Part shown: in pieces, positions 28,017 through 37,617 of the stretch
Numbering within the stretch: position 1 is the stretch's first letter
Layout of the letters: the number at the start of each line of letters is the position of its first letter
Assembly (NCBI RefSeq): GCF_018326265.1
Contig: NZ_AP023360.1
Coordinates: 6,357,501 to 6,421,500 of the forward strand
Direction of reading: 5' to 3'
Source: Catellatospora sp. IY07-71
GTDB lineage: Bacteria; Actinomycetota; Actinomycetes; Mycobacteriales; Micromonosporaceae
Length of the DNA: 64,000 nucleotides
Position numbers and translations under genes: made by a program
The notes under the pieces: generated by a model
Database searches by the model: none
What the model was told of the DNA's origin: nothing
Seen by the model: only the letters and a program-made list of their open reading frames with translations

Positions 28017-30739
28017 GCAGAGAAGCGGTGCGGCCCGCCGCGGTACGCCGCAAAGTCGAGAACTGGCTGCAGGAGAACGACCGACAGCCGGCCATCGCCC
28101 TGCGTGCCCGGCCGGCCTGGGACGGCGACCCGCTGCTGACCGTCGGCGACGCCACCGCCCGGATCGTGCCGTGCGCGACGCCGCTGGCCGCCCGTGCCGC
28201 ACTGCACGAGCGGCACGGCGACGAGCGGATCGTGCTGCTCACCGAGCTCAACGACACCGAACTCGGCGACGGCATCCTGGCCCACCTCAGCCGCCACACG
28301 GTACGCAGCATCGACCAGTGGGACTTGGTCCGGCAGATGTTCGGGCTCAAGCACCTCGACCCGACGTTCACCGACCCCGCCCGCGGCGGCGGCCGGTGGA
28401 TCGCCGACGCCCTCACCGAGTACGCCCCGGCCGACGGCTGGCCGGTGCCGCCAGGCACCGTGCTGACCCGTGAGTTCGCGCTGCGCTGCCTGGCCATCCA
28501 GCTGCTGCACCTGCGTGACCGCGAGCTTGATACAGCTGTCGACCTCGACATCGCCGGGCTGCTGCAGTGGTCCACGCTGGCACAGCCGCAGCTCGACTTC
28601 ATCGCGCTGCCCACCCCCGTCGTCGACGGGGTAAGCCGGTTCATCAGCGACGCCGCCGGGCCTGCCGCCACGCCCGTGATGTGCGCCGTGCGCGCCGGAC
28701 ACGGCGTCGACGCCATCGCGCTGGGCCTGCTCGCCTCCGCGCTGTGGCCCCAGCGCACCCCGGCCGAGCCGAACACCCAGGTCGTCGTGGCGCGCACCCG
28801 GCTGGAGCCGTACTTCGGCGGCACCCGGCTCACCGACACCCAGGCCCGCGCGTTCGCCGCCGCTGCGGAGGCCTGGGTCGACCGGACCCTGGACACCGGC
28901 GCCCGCACCGAGGTCGGGCGGGTGCTGGCCCGCGCCGAGTCCATCGCCGCACAGATCGGTGCCGAGCCGCTGCTCGGCGGCTCGGACCTGCTGCCCGCCG
29001 GGTTCACCCAGCGGCTGCGCACCTTCGCCGACGCGGTACGCCTGGCCGTGCCCGCCGCCGGCAACGCCGCACCCGACATGGTCGCCGCGGCGCAGCGGGC
29101 GCTCGGCCCGGTCGAGCAGCACCGCGCCGGCACACCGAGCCGCGTCGAGACCGCCCGGATGGCGGTGCGGCTGCTGCGCTGGCTGTCCGACCCGGACGGG
29201 TCCGCCCCCGCGACGCTGCTCGCCGCGCTCGACCGTCAGGTCACCGGCGACGGATGGGTCGACCGCGCCCGCCTCGACCTGTTCGCCGGTGACGTCGACC
29301 CGCACGTCGCCGACGCCTACGGCCGGCTGCACCGGGCCGTCGACGCCCGCCGCGCCCGCCACGACGAGCAGTTCGCCCGGCTGCTGGCTGCCGACACCGC
29401 CGCCGACTCCGAGCCGGGCGCGCTGCTGCGCGTCGAGGACGTGCTGGACAGGGTCGTCCAGCCCATCGTCTCGAACGGGCGACGGGTGCTGCTGCTGATC
29501 CTCGACGGGCTCAGCGTCGCCGCCTCGACCGAACTCGCCGAATCGCTGACCCGCTCCGGCTCCTGGCTCGAACTCACCCCCGACGGCGGCGCCCGCACCG
29601 GCGTGCTGGCGGCGCTGCCGACCATCACCGAGGTCAGCCGGTGCAGCCTGCTGTCCGGCCGGATCGCGGTCGGCGGCCAGGCCCAGGAGCAGGCCGCCTT
29701 CCGCCAGCGCTTCCCCGACGGGGTGCTGCTGCACAAGGCGGACCTGCGCGCCGGGGCAGGTGCCGTGCTCGACGGCGAAGTGCTCACCGCGATCGGCAAC
29801 GCGTTCACGCCCGTCGTCGCAGCCGTCATCAACACCGTCGACGACGCCCTCGACCGCAGCGACCCCGGCACCATCGTGTGGGGCGAGGACACCATCCTCG
29901 CGGTCAAGGACCTGCTCACCCTGGCACAGGACCGCGTCGTGGTGATCGTGTCCGACCACGGGCACGTCATCGACCGCGGCCCCGAAGCCGTCGTGCAGAC
30001 CACGCCCGAGCGGGACAACCGCTGGCGGGCCGCCGCGCCGCCGGCAGGTGACGGCGAGGTCGCCGTCCGCGGAGCTCGGGTGGCCAAGGGTGACGGCAGT
30101 GTCGTGCTGCCCTGGCGCGAGCAGCTGCGCTACGGGCCGCGCAAAGCCGGATACCACGGCGGCGCCGCCCCGGCTGAAGCAGTCATCCCGCTGATCGTGC
30201 TGGCCACCGACGAGACCGCCGTGCCCGGATGGTCCGGCGCCCCGGTCGCCAGCCCCACCTGGTGGCGTGAGACCGTGCCCGAACCCGAAGCGGACACGCC
30301 CGCGCCGGCCGCCCGGCCGCGTGGCGGCACCAAGCAGCCGAAGCAACCCGTGCAGGACACGGCGCTGTTCGACCTCACCCCCGCCATGGCGCCGGCCACC
30401 GCGGCCCCGGCCGAGCCGGACACGGCCGAGGCGTCACTGGTCGAACGCCTGCTGGCTGGCAAGGTCTACCAGCAGCGCAAGGACACACGTGCGCCGCTGC
30501 CCGACGAACGGGTCGCCGCGCTGCTGAACGCGCTGCTCGCCGGTAACGGCCGGGCGAGCATGGACACCCTCGCCGCGCACGCGTCCGTGCCCGTGCACCG
30601 CATCAGCGGCACGGTCACCGCGCTGCGCAAGCTGCTGCAGATCGAGGGATACCCCGTGCTGACCGTCGACGCCGACGGGCAGACCGTCAAACTCGACATC
30701 GGCCTGCTGCGCGAGCAGTTCGGGCTGGATCAGCCGTGA
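28013..30739 (+). CDS. pglZ: BREX type 2 phosphatase-fold protein PglZ
   Basis: 908 residues. The PglZ alkaline-phosphatase-superfamily core is visible: VLLLILDGLSVAAS (Asp498, first metal ligand), ALPTITEVSRCSLLSGRI (Thr nucleophile region), and VVIVSDHGHVIDRG (Asp648, His649, His651, metal ligands). The N-terminal ~490 residues are helical and the last ~80 look like a winged helix (MDTLAAHASVPVHRISGTVT). PglZ is the signature protein of all BREX systems. Coupled to pglY by GTGA; brxD begins 22 bases downstream. Confidence 0.93.
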   Translation: MSREAVRPAAVRRKVENWLQENDRQPAIALRARPAWDGDPLLTVGDATARIVPCATPLAARAALHERHGDERIVLLTELNDTELGDGILAHLSRHTVRSIDQWDLVRQMFGLKHLDPTFTDPARGGGRWIADALTEYAPADGWPVPPGTVLTREFALRCLAIQLLHLRDRELDTAVDLDIAGLLQWSTLAQPQLDFIALPTPVVDGVSRFISDAAGPAATPVMCAVRAGHGVDAIALGLLASALWPQRTPAEPNTQVVVARTRLEPYFGGTRLTDTQARAFAAAAEAWVDRTLDTGARTEVGRVLARAESIAAQIGAEPLLGGSDLLPAGFTQRLRTFADAVRLAVPAAGNAAPDMVAAAQRALGPVEQHRAGTPSRVETARMAVRLLRWLSDPDGSAPATLLAALDRQVTGDGWVDRARLDLFAGDVDPHVADAYGRLHRAVDARRARHDEQFARLLAADTAADSEPGALLRVEDVLDRVVQPIVSNGRRVLLLILDGLSVAASTELAESLTRSGSWLELTPDGGARTGVLAALPTITEVSRCSLLSGRIAVGGQAQEQAAFRQRFPDGVLLHKADLRAGAGAVLDGEVLTAIGNAFTPVVAAVINTVDDALDRSDPGTIVWGEDTILAVKDLLTLAQDRVVVIVSDHGHVIDRGPEAVVQTTPERDNRWRAAAPPAGDGEVAVRGARVAKGDGSVVLPWREQLRYGPRKAGYHGGAAPAEAVIPLIVLATDETAVPGWSGAPVASPTWWRETVPEPEADTPAPAARPRGGTKQPKQPVQDTALFDLTPAMAPATAAPAEPDTAEASLVERLLAGKVYQQRKDTRAPLPDERVAALLNALLAGNGRASMDTLAAHASVPVHRISGTVTALRKLLQIEGYPVLTVDADGQTVKLDIGLLREQFGLDQP

Positions 30740-30761
30740 CGCACCACCGGGAGCCCGCACC

Positions 30762-32075
30762 ATGACCGCAGACGTCTCCGCCCGGCGCAGGCGCGACATC
30801 ATCGACGCCCTGCGCCGCGGTGCCGTGCCCGGCAACGGGCTCGACGTCCTCGCCGTGGGCCTCGACCGGTTCACCGCGGCGACCGAGGACGACCTCGACC
30901 GTGCCGCCGAAGGCGGCAGCGTCTTCAAAGCCATCCGCGGCGAGTACGGCGCCGGCAAGACGTTCTTCACCCGCTGGCTGGCCGAACGCGCCAAACGCCG
31001 CGGCTTCGCCGCCGCCGAGGTACAGATCTCCGAAACCGAGACACCCCTGCACCGCATGGAGACCGTCTACCGCCGCCTCGTCGAGCACCTGTCCACCGAG
31101 CAGTTCCCGCCCAGCGCCCTGCGCCCCGTCCTCGACGGCTGGATCTTCGCCCTCGAAGAGGACGTGCTGGCAAGCGGCGCCGCCACCGAGGACGACGCGG
31201 AAGGCCTCGACAAGGCCGTCGGCGAGCTGCTCGAACGGCGCCTGGCCGACATCTCCCGCAGCACCCCCGCCTTCGCCGCCGCGCTGCGCGGATACCGCAC
31301 CGCCAACACCAGCGGCGACCAGCCCACCGCCGACGGCCTCGCCGCCTGGCTCGGCGGCCAGCCCCACGTCGCCGCGGCGACCCGGCGCTACGCCGGGGTC
31401 AAAGGCGACCTCGACCACTTCGGCGCCCTCAGCTTCCTGCAGGGTCTGCTCACCGTCCTGCGCGACAGCGGACACCCCGGTCTGCTGCTCGTCCTCGACG
31501 AGGTCGAAACACTTCAGCGGGTACGCTCCGACGCCCGCGACAAAGCCCTCAATGCCCTGCGCCAACTCGTCGACGAGGTCCACTCCGGGCGCTTCCCCGG
31601 CCTGTACCTCGTCATCACCGGCACCCCCGCCTTCTACGACGGCCAGCAGGGCATGCAGCGCCTGGCACCGCTCGCCCAGCGCCTGGCCACCGACTTCGGA
31701 CCCGACCCCCGCTTCGACAACCCCCGCGCCACCCAGCTGCGGCTGCCCGGGTTCACCATCGACACCCTCGTCGAACTCGGCACCAAGGTCACCCGCCTCT
31801 ACGCCGACGCCTACACCAGCCAGCGCGTCACCAACGTCGTCGACGCCGCATACGTCAGCCAGCTCGCCGCCGCCGTCACCGGCAGACTCGGCGGCCAGGT
31901 CGGCGTCGCGCCACGGGTGTTCCTCAAGAAACTCGTAGCCGACGTCCTCGACCGCGTCGAGCAGTTCCCCGACTTCGACCCCCGCCGCGACTACGCACTC
32001 ACCCTGCGCGCAGACGAACTCACCGACGTCGAACGCAACGCCGCCAGCGCCGACGACATCACCCTGCCGATGTGA
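30762..32075 (+). CDS. brxD: BREX type 2 ATP-binding protein BrxD
   Basis: 437 residues. Walker A is GEYGAGKTFF (residues 60-69) and Walker B is LLLVLDEVETLQRV. The intervening AAEVQISETETPLHRMETVY is typical of the BrxD (DUF2791-like) family. BrxD occurs with BrxHI at the 3' end of type 2 BREX operons. Its stop overlaps the brxHI start (4 bases), so the two are made together. Its exact biochemical task is not settled. Confidence 0.9.
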   Translation: MTADVSARRRRDIIDALRRGAVPGNGLDVLAVGLDRFTAATEDDLDRAAEGGSVFKAIRGEYGAGKTFFTRWLAERAKRRGFAAAEVQISETETPLHRMETVYRRLVEHLSTEQFPPSALRPVLDGWIFALEEDVLASGAATEDDAEGLDKAVGELLERRLADISRSTPAFAAALRGYRTANTSGDQPTADGLAAWLGGQPHVAAATRRYAGVKGDLDHFGALSFLQGLLTVLRDSGHPGLLLVLDEVETLQRVRSDARDKALNALRQLVDEVHSGRFPGLYLVITGTPAFYDGQQGMQRLAPLAQRLATDFGPDPRFDNPRATQLRLPGFTIDTLVELGTKVTRLYADAYTSQRVTNVVDAAYVSQLAAAVTGRLGGQVGVAPRVFLKKLVADVLDRVEQFPDFDPRRDYALTLRADELTDVERNAASADDITLPM

Positions 32076-34207
32076 GCGCCATGCCGCTGGACAGGCTCGA
32101 CCCGGTGCTCGTGCACCACATCGTCAACTCCCTCGGCTGGCCCGACCTGCGGCCCCTGCAACGCGCCGCCATCGAACCCCTGACCGGCGGCGACGACGCG
32201 CTGCTGCTCGCCCCGACCGCAGGGGGCAAGACCGAAGCGGCGATCTTCCCGCTCCTGTCCCGTATGACGGCGCAGCGGTGGCAGGGCACCTCGGTGCTCT
32301 ACCTGTGCCCGCTCAAGGCCCTGCTCAACAACCTCGAACCGCGGCTGGAGCGCTACGCCGGATGGCTGGGACGCCGCGCCGCCGTCTGGCACGGCGACGT
32401 CCGCGGCAGCGCCCGGCGCAACGTGCTCACCGAACGGCCCGACATCCTGCTGACCACGCCCGAATCACTGGAATCGATGCTGGTCAGCCTCAACGTCGAC
32501 CACCGCACCTTCTTCTCCGGCCTGCAGGCCGTCGTCATCGACGAGGTCCACGCCTTCGCCGGCGACGACCGGGGCTGGCACCTGCTCGCCGTCCTCGAAC
32601 GGCTGACCGCTCTCGTCGGGCGGCCTCTGCAGCGGGTCGGCCTGTCGGCTACCGTCGGCAACCCTGACAGCCTGCTCCACTGGCTGCAAGGGTCCAGCAG
32701 GGGGCAGCGGCCCTCGCAGGTCGTCGCACCCGACCTGCCTGCCGACCCGGCAGCCGCACCGTCCGTGCCGCCACCCGGCGACATCGAGCTGGACTACGTC
32801 GGCTCGCTGGCCAACGCGGCGACCGTCATCGCCTCGCTGCACGCCGGGCAGAAACGCCTCGTCTTCTGCGAGTCGCGGCAGGCCGTCGAAGAGCTGGGGC
32901 AGCTGCTGCGCGAACGCGGCCTGACCACCTTCCTGTCGCACGCCTCCCTGTCGGCCGACGAGAGGCGCCGCTCCGAGCAGGCGTTCGCCGAGGCGCGCGA
33001 CTGCGTCATCGTCTCCACCAGCACCCTCGAACTCGGCATCGACGTCGGTGACCTGGACCGGGTCATCCAGATCAACACACCATCGACCGTCGCATCGTTC
33101 CTGCAGCGCCTCGGCCGCACCGGCCGCCGGCCGGGCAGCACCCGCAACTGCCTGTTCCTGACCGTCGACACCGACTCCCTCGTCAAGGCGGCCGCGCTGC
33201 TGCACCTGTGGGGCAGCCACTGGGTCGAACCGGTCACCGCCCCGCCCGAGCCCCGCCACATCGTCGCCCAGCAGATCATGGCGCTGTGTCTGCAGCAGCA
33301 CCGTGTCGGCGACCAGAGCTGGCAGCAGTCGTGGAACGGGCTCGAGCCGTTCGGCCCGACCGCGGCACCGATCGTGCGCCACCTGATCGACAACGGCTAC
33401 CTCGACACCGACCAGGGCATGATGTTCATCGGCCCGGCAGCGGAACTGCGTTTCGGCCGCCGCAACTTCATGGACATGACCGCCGTGTTCACCGGGCCGC
33501 CCGAGTTCACGGTCCTCACCGGGCGCACCGAGCTCGGGCGCATCGACCCCAGCCTGCTCACCGAGGAGGTCCAGGGCGAGCGCCGGCTGCTGCTGGGCGG
33601 GCGCAGCTGGGCCGTCACCTACATCGACTGGCGGCGACGACGCTGCTTCGTCGAACCCGCCGACGGCGGCGGCCGAGCCCGCTGGACCAACCTCGGCCTG
33701 GCGGGCCTGTCCTTCGAACTCACCCGCGCCATGCGTGACGTGCTGCTGGGCGCCGATCCGCCGGTGAGGCTGACCCGACGCGCCACCGACCGGCTGGCGT
33801 ACGGACGCGAAGACGCCTCCTCGCTGGTACACCCAGGCGGCAGCGTGATCGTGCGGGACCCGCACAGCGACGACGTCCGCTGGTGGACCTGGGCCGGATA
33901 CCGCACCAACGCCACGCTCGCCGCCACCCTGAGCGGCATAGCCGATCCGATGCAGCGCTTCGACGACCGCCACGTACGCCTACGGCAGGACCTCACCCCG
34001 GAGGCCTGGCGGGCAGGCATCGCCGACGCCGCCGAACGGGTCTGCCTGCCTGGGGTGAGCGAGAAGGCCCTAGTGGGTCTCAAGTTCAGCGACGCACTGC
34101 CGAAACGGCTCGCCATCGCCACCCTCGCCGCTCGGCTCGGCAGGACCGCTCAAGCCAGGATCGTTCTCGGCGAGCCTCAACGCTTCCTCGTCAGGCACAC
34201 CACTTGA
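32072..34207 (+). CDS. brxHI: BREX type 2 DEAD/DEAH-box helicase BrxHI
   Basis: 711 residues. Superfamily 2 helicase motifs run in order: LAPTAGGKTEAAIF (motif I, residues 46-59), TTPESLESML (Ib region), VVIDEVHAFAGD (motif II DEVH, Asp157), GLSATVGN (III), STSTLELGIDVGDLDRVIQ (V) and FLQRLGRTGRRPG (VI). A Lhr-like C-terminal region follows. Family and position after brxD identify BrxHI, the type 2 BREX helicase. Full length, no frame damage. Confidence 0.92.
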   Translation: MSAMPLDRLDPVLVHHIVNSLGWPDLRPLQRAAIEPLTGGDDALLLAPTAGGKTEAAIFPLLSRMTAQRWQGTSVLYLCPLKALLNNLEPRLERYAGWLGRRAAVWHGDVRGSARRNVLTERPDILLTTPESLESMLVSLNVDHRTFFSGLQAVVIDEVHAFAGDDRGWHLLAVLERLTALVGRPLQRVGLSATVGNPDSLLHWLQGSSRGQRPSQVVAPDLPADPAAAPSVPPPGDIELDYVGSLANAATVIASLHAGQKRLVFCESRQAVEELGQLLRERGLTTFLSHASLSADERRRSEQAFAEARDCVIVSTSTLELGIDVGDLDRVIQINTPSTVASFLQRLGRTGRRPGSTRNCLFLTVDTDSLVKAAALLHLWGSHWVEPVTAPPEPRHIVAQQIMALCLQQHRVGDQSWQQSWNGLEPFGPTAAPIVRHLIDNGYLDTDQGMMFIGPAAELRFGRRNFMDMTAVFTGPPEFTVLTGRTELGRIDPSLLTEEVQGERRLLLGGRSWAVTYIDWRRRRCFVEPADGGGRARWTNLGLAGLSFELTRAMRDVLLGADPPVRLTRRATDRLAYGREDASSLVHPGGSVIVRDPHSDDVRWWTWAGYRTNATLAATLSGIADPMQRFDDRHVRLRQDLTPEAWRAGIADAAERVCLPGVSEKALVGLKFSDALPKRLAIATLAARLGRTAQARIVLGEPQRFLVRHTT

Positions 34208-34248
34208 CGCGCCCTTCCTGCACTGCCCTCGATGACGCGGAGTGAGAC

Positions 34249-34575
34249 ATGACCAAACAGGTAGCGGTTCCCACGCGGGATTCTTCAGACCAGGACCTCA
34301 TCGAATTCGCCCACACCTACAACGGCTACGAACTGCATGGTGGTATGGAGGGCCTCACCATGCTGTTCGACGTGGTGCGCGACCACTGGGCGCAGACTGG
34401 GCGGCTCCCGGGCAACATCGACGTGCTGCGGGCCTGTCTCTTCTACGCGGTCCGTGGTCACCGCCATTCAGGCGGCTACGAACCGTTCGGCCAGGATCCC
34501 TTCGTCGCCGCCCTCATCGAATCGATCCGCGACCAGGCCGGTGATCTCCTACCGGCCAAGGGGACGGTTGTCTGA
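34249..34575 (+). CDS. Small unknown protein at the end of the BREX operon
   Basis: 108 residues starting MTKQVAVPTRDSSDQDL, 41 bases after brxHI on the same strand, with GGAG 6 bases before the ATG. The sequence is soluble and helical: FAHTYNGYELHGGMEGLTML, then FYAVRGHRHSGGYEPFGQDP. No family recognised. Spacing suggests it is cotranscribed with brxD-brxHI. It might be an accessory factor or simply a passenger. Confidence 0.6.
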   Translation: MTKQVAVPTRDSSDQDLIEFAHTYNGYELHGGMEGLTMLFDVVRDHWAQTGRLPGNIDVLRACLFYAVRGHRHSGGYEPFGQDPFVAALIESIRDQAGDLLPAKGTVV

Positions 34576-34629
34576 CCGGCTCCCGACCAGCATGCGTACC
34601 AGCCACGTCTACAGCGACCGTGCTGGACG

Positions 34630-34857
34630 TCATGCGATCAGCCTTCGAAGTATTTCAACATGCCTGGACCCGGAGCAGACCTCCCATGCCAGGGGGTAGC
34701 GGCTGGCGGCGTCCCACGGATTCCTGATCACACGCGCATAGCGGGCCGCCAGCGCGTCTGCAGCCGCCGGGTCACCGGTGCGCTGGAAGCGGGCGGACGC
34801 CTCGAGGGCGAACTCATGCATCCGCCGGAAGTCGATGCCGTCGGTCACGGCTCCCAT
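34630..34857 (-). CDS. Small hypothetical protein, 75 residues
   Basis: Starts MGAVTDGIDFRRMHEFALEA. Helical and Ala/Arg-rich, with the tail PLAWEVCSGSRHVEILRRLI. Convergent with the gene ending the BREX operon. Composition looks coding and third positions are GC-rich, but no family is recognised. Confidence 0.45.
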   Translation of the reverse strand: MGAVTDGIDFRRMHEFALEASARFQRTGDPAAADALAARYARVIRNPWDAASRYPLAWEVCSGSRHVEILRRLIA

Positions 34858-35006
34858 ACGACCATACGTACCTCCCTCGACCGGGCCTCGGTCGCCCGCG
34901 ATTCGTGCCGGCGAGGACCATCTCCCGGGCGTCGGCCACCAGTCGGCGCCGTAACTCGGTCGGTCGGACTGGCGACTGTCGAGTGACGGCGAGGCCTGCG
35001 AATTCC

Positions 35007-35852
35007 TCAGCTCAAGGGCGGACCCTGGTCCTGCCTGCTGCTCGGGTCCGTGGCAAACGACCCGAGGACGGCTGCGTCCACGACCTGTGCATCCACGACC
35101 TGCGGCTTCGGCTTCGTCAGCTCCAAGCTGGCGAGGTGGTTCTTCAGCCTCTTGGCCATGGGAAGGTAGGTCGCAACGGTCACCCCGCCCGAAACTACAG
35201 CTCCAACCACCGGGATGGCCTTTGAGACGGCCCTGGCGAAAGTCTGCTTTGTCATCTCGGCGCCGAGATAGCCGGCGACCTTTTTCACGATCGGATAGAC
35301 GAAGCCCTTGGTGAGTGCCTGCCGCGGCAGCTTCCTGAGAGCTTGTTCCGAGATCATGCCGGCGACCTTCCCCACAGCGGTGTTCGCCGTCTGGGTGCCG
35401 AACATCACGCCGACGAACAGGGTGAGCACTCCCTTGGTCGCGTCATCGATATCATCGCTGTCGCCGGAAAACAGATTCGGCCAACTGTAGACATAGGCGA
35501 GCTTCTGCGCGATTCGGAGCATGTGGCCGAAATACTGCGCCATGTCGGCGGGCACAGTCGCGGGCATGAACACGAAGCCTGGGATCCCCGCAGCGGCAGA
35601 AAGAGCGCCGGCCTTAGCTGCTTCGTATCTGATGGATTCGTTCGCCACCCTGTCGAGGACATCGAGCGGTATGCCTGCTGCAGCAGGGGTGTCCTCGATC
35701 GCACGGCGGATGTCGTCGTCTGAGCAGTATCGCACCAGCGCACTTCGGAGATATGCGTTCCTATTGATATGTACGCCCGGAAGCCTCGCCGCTCCCATCA
35801 GCACCGCGGAAAAGCGCGACTCCGGATTCTCGATCACTTCATTCGCGGTCAT
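35007..35852 (-). CDS. EcsC-like protein
   Basis: 281 residues from MTANEVIENP at 35852; an upstream in-frame ATG at 35885 exists. The central GIPGFVFMPATVPADMAQYF, followed by HMLRIAQKLAYVYSWPN, resembles the EcsC family, named after a Bacillus ABC-transporter-associated gene, with several moderately hydrophobic helices. Two Ala/Gly/Val-rich segments near the C-terminus could sit in a membrane (AIPVVGAVVSGGVTVATYL). It stands alone between BREX and the caspase block. Function unknown; EcsC-like proteins do occur in defence neighbourhoods. Confidence 0.5.
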   Translation of the reverse strand: MTANEVIENPESRFSAVLMGAARLPGVHINRNAYLRSALVRYCSDDDIRRAIEDTPAAAGIPLDVLDRVANESIRYEAAKAGALSAAAGIPGFVFMPATVPADMAQYFGHMLRIAQKLAYVYSWPNLFSGDSDDIDDATKGVLTLFVGVMFGTQTANTAVGKVAGMISEQALRKLPRQALTKGFVYPIVKKVAGYLGAEMTKQTFARAVSKAIPVVGAVVSGGVTVATYLPMAKRLKNHLASLELTKPKPQVVDAQVVDAAVLGSFATDPSSRQDQGPPLS

Positions 35853-36438
35853 GACCGCGCCCTGTGGCATCTGGACAACGCACACCTTCTCACCGACACC
35901 GACGGCGGCATCGGTTCCCCGAAGGTGATCTGCGTCTGGGACGAAGCAGCCGAGACGTCCTCGGAACTCGAAGCAGTAGCCAGCAGCGCCAAGGGTGAGA
36001 CCGAAGTCAGATTGGCCAACAAAGCGGCACGACTACCCTTCTTATTTGCATGATCTGGGAAGTGGATCGGGCCCTTGTGTATACCACCGCTGGGACCACT
36101 GTGGACACCGCCCATCGGTGTGTTCCCAGCGCCTGCAGAGTCATTTGAACAATCGGACCGGGCGACCCGACCATCGTGCCGTCAGGCGAGCGGCGTCTCG
36201 GCAAGGCTGAGCCCGCCGCGCTGCGCCATGGTCGGCCGCTGCCGTTCGACGTGCCGCCGCACCCGGCAAGGTACCGGGCGTATCCGAAGCGCGGACCCGA
36301 AAGGTCGAGCTGTTCGCCTTCAACGAGCCGAGGGGTGGACTGCGCAAGGCCCGCGTTGAGCGCGCCGCAGGCGAACAGCCCCGTCGAATGACCCATTCGT
36401 GTCATAACTCTGCGCGACGTTGCGGGTACGCTGCCGTC
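35853..36438. promoter_or_regulatory. Divergent gene-free region upstream of the caspase/CHAT operon
   Basis: 586 bases between the EcsC-like gene and the alpha/beta hydrolase gene. Open frames here lack coding character and I see no domain. The right end must hold the promoter for the hydrolase-caspase operon; I could not assign -10/-35 boxes. A short palindrome, CGCGGTCATGACCGCG (35843-35858), overlaps the start codon of the EcsC-like gene and could be an operator. Confidence 0.4.
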
Positions 36439-37617
36439 ATGCCGGTGGTCTTCGTACACGGGGTCGCTACCCGAAAGGGCACCTCCTACGCTCGTCAACT
36501 GGGCAAGCGCTGGTCACTGATCCAGAACATCCTCCTGCCGACGCTCGCCGACGATCCGCGATCCGTCGGCAGATACGAGGCGTTCTGGGGCGACGAGGCT
36601 TCGGTGCTCGCCTGGAACGGAGCCTCCCTGCCAAGATCGGGCGGTGAGGTCTTCGCCCTCGCGGACGAGGCTGAGGACTTGATTCTGGCGGAGACGATGT
36701 ACGGCGACCCGATCACTCGCGCAGTGGACGTCAGCCGGCCTCTGCTCGATGCCGCTCGACGCGAGCTGCCGAACGCGACCGACCTTCTCTGGGCGTACCT
36801 CAGCGAGGTGCCGGACGGATCGCAAGGCGCTGCGTTGATCGACCAGATCACCCGAATGACCGACTATGCGGAGAACAATCGGCGGCCGACATGGTTGGAC
36901 GCATGCGATGACGACGAACAGCTACTCGCAGAGCTGCTGCGGCACACCCAGAAGCCCGACACCGACCCGCGAGGGGAGACATTCGGCGGGGATCAGGTCA
37001 TCCGCCGCCTGCGTGAGACAGTGGCCAGGATCGCCGCCGCTCCGGGCAGGCTGATCGGCAGGCCCTTCATGACGCAGTTGCGCCCGCTCGTACACCGGCC
37101 CAGCGCCCTCTTCCTCGGCGACGTTCTCGAATATGTGGCGCAACGTCACAAGGACGGCGTGCACGGCCCCATCGCGACGATCGTCGGCAACAAGATCGCG
37201 GAGGCCATGGCCGACAAATCTGCCGATGACGATCGCCTCATCATCATCGCGCACAGCATGGGCGGCAACATCGTGTACGACCTCATGTCCGATCTCCGCG
37301 ACGACCTCTCCTGCGACCTGTTGGTCACGGTCGGCTCGCAGGTGGGGCTCTTCGCCGAGCTCGGTGTTTTCCCCGCCGTCTCACCTCCGGGCGATCCGAA
37401 GGTGGACAGGGTGCCGAAGCCGACCAACATCGCCCGCTGGATCAACGTGTACGACCGCCAGGACGGCCTGTCTTTCGCGACTGGCGGCGTGTTCGAGGGC
37501 GTCGAGGACTTCGAGTACTCGACCGGCGCCGGGCCTCTCGGCGCCCACTCCACCTACTTCATACGGCCCAGCTTCTATCACCGCCTCGGGTCGCGAATCC
37601 AGGAGGGTGGCAGGTGA
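36439..37617 (+). CDS. Alpha/beta hydrolase, first gene of the caspase/CHAT operon
   Basis: 392 residues from MPVVFVHGVATRKG; an in-frame ATG at 36388 precedes weaker sequence. The oxyanion turn VFVHG and the nucleophile elbow LIIIAHSMGGNIVYD (Ser273, AHSMG variant of GxSxG) mark an alpha/beta hydrolase of lipase or PGAP1 type, with a likely catalytic His in GPLGAHSTYF. It has no signal peptide, so it acts inside the cell. The stop overlaps the caspase-like gene start (GTGA). In such a context it may be a membrane-lipid-attacking effector or a target of the peptidase; both ideas are inference. Confidence 0.75.
   Translation: MPVVFVHGVATRKGTSYARQLGKRWSLIQNILLPTLADDPRSVGRYEAFWGDEASVLAWNGASLPRSGGEVFALADEAEDLILAETMYGDPITRAVDVSRPLLDAARRELPNATDLLWAYLSEVPDGSQGAALIDQITRMTDYAENNRRPTWLDACDDDEQLLAELLRHTQKPDTDPRGETFGGDQVIRRLRETVARIAAAPGRLIGRPFMTQLRPLVHRPSALFLGDVLEYVAQRHKDGVHGPIATIVGNKIAEAMADKSADDDRLIIIAHSMGGNIVYDLMSDLRDDLSCDLLVTVGSQVGLFAELGVFPAVSPPGDPKVDRVPKPTNIARWINVYDRQDGLSFATGGVFEGVEDFEYSTGAGPLGAHSTYFIRPSFYHRLGSRIQEGGR

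Noticed and set aside
27551-30346. A 931-residue open frame antisense to pglZ and the pglY end
   Set aside because: Shadow of a GC-rich gene; low-complexity text and no family motifs.
36007-36498. Reverse-strand 163-residue open frame upstream of the hydrolase operon
   Set aside because: No start with a ribosome site, mixed composition and overlap with the well-supported hydrolase start.
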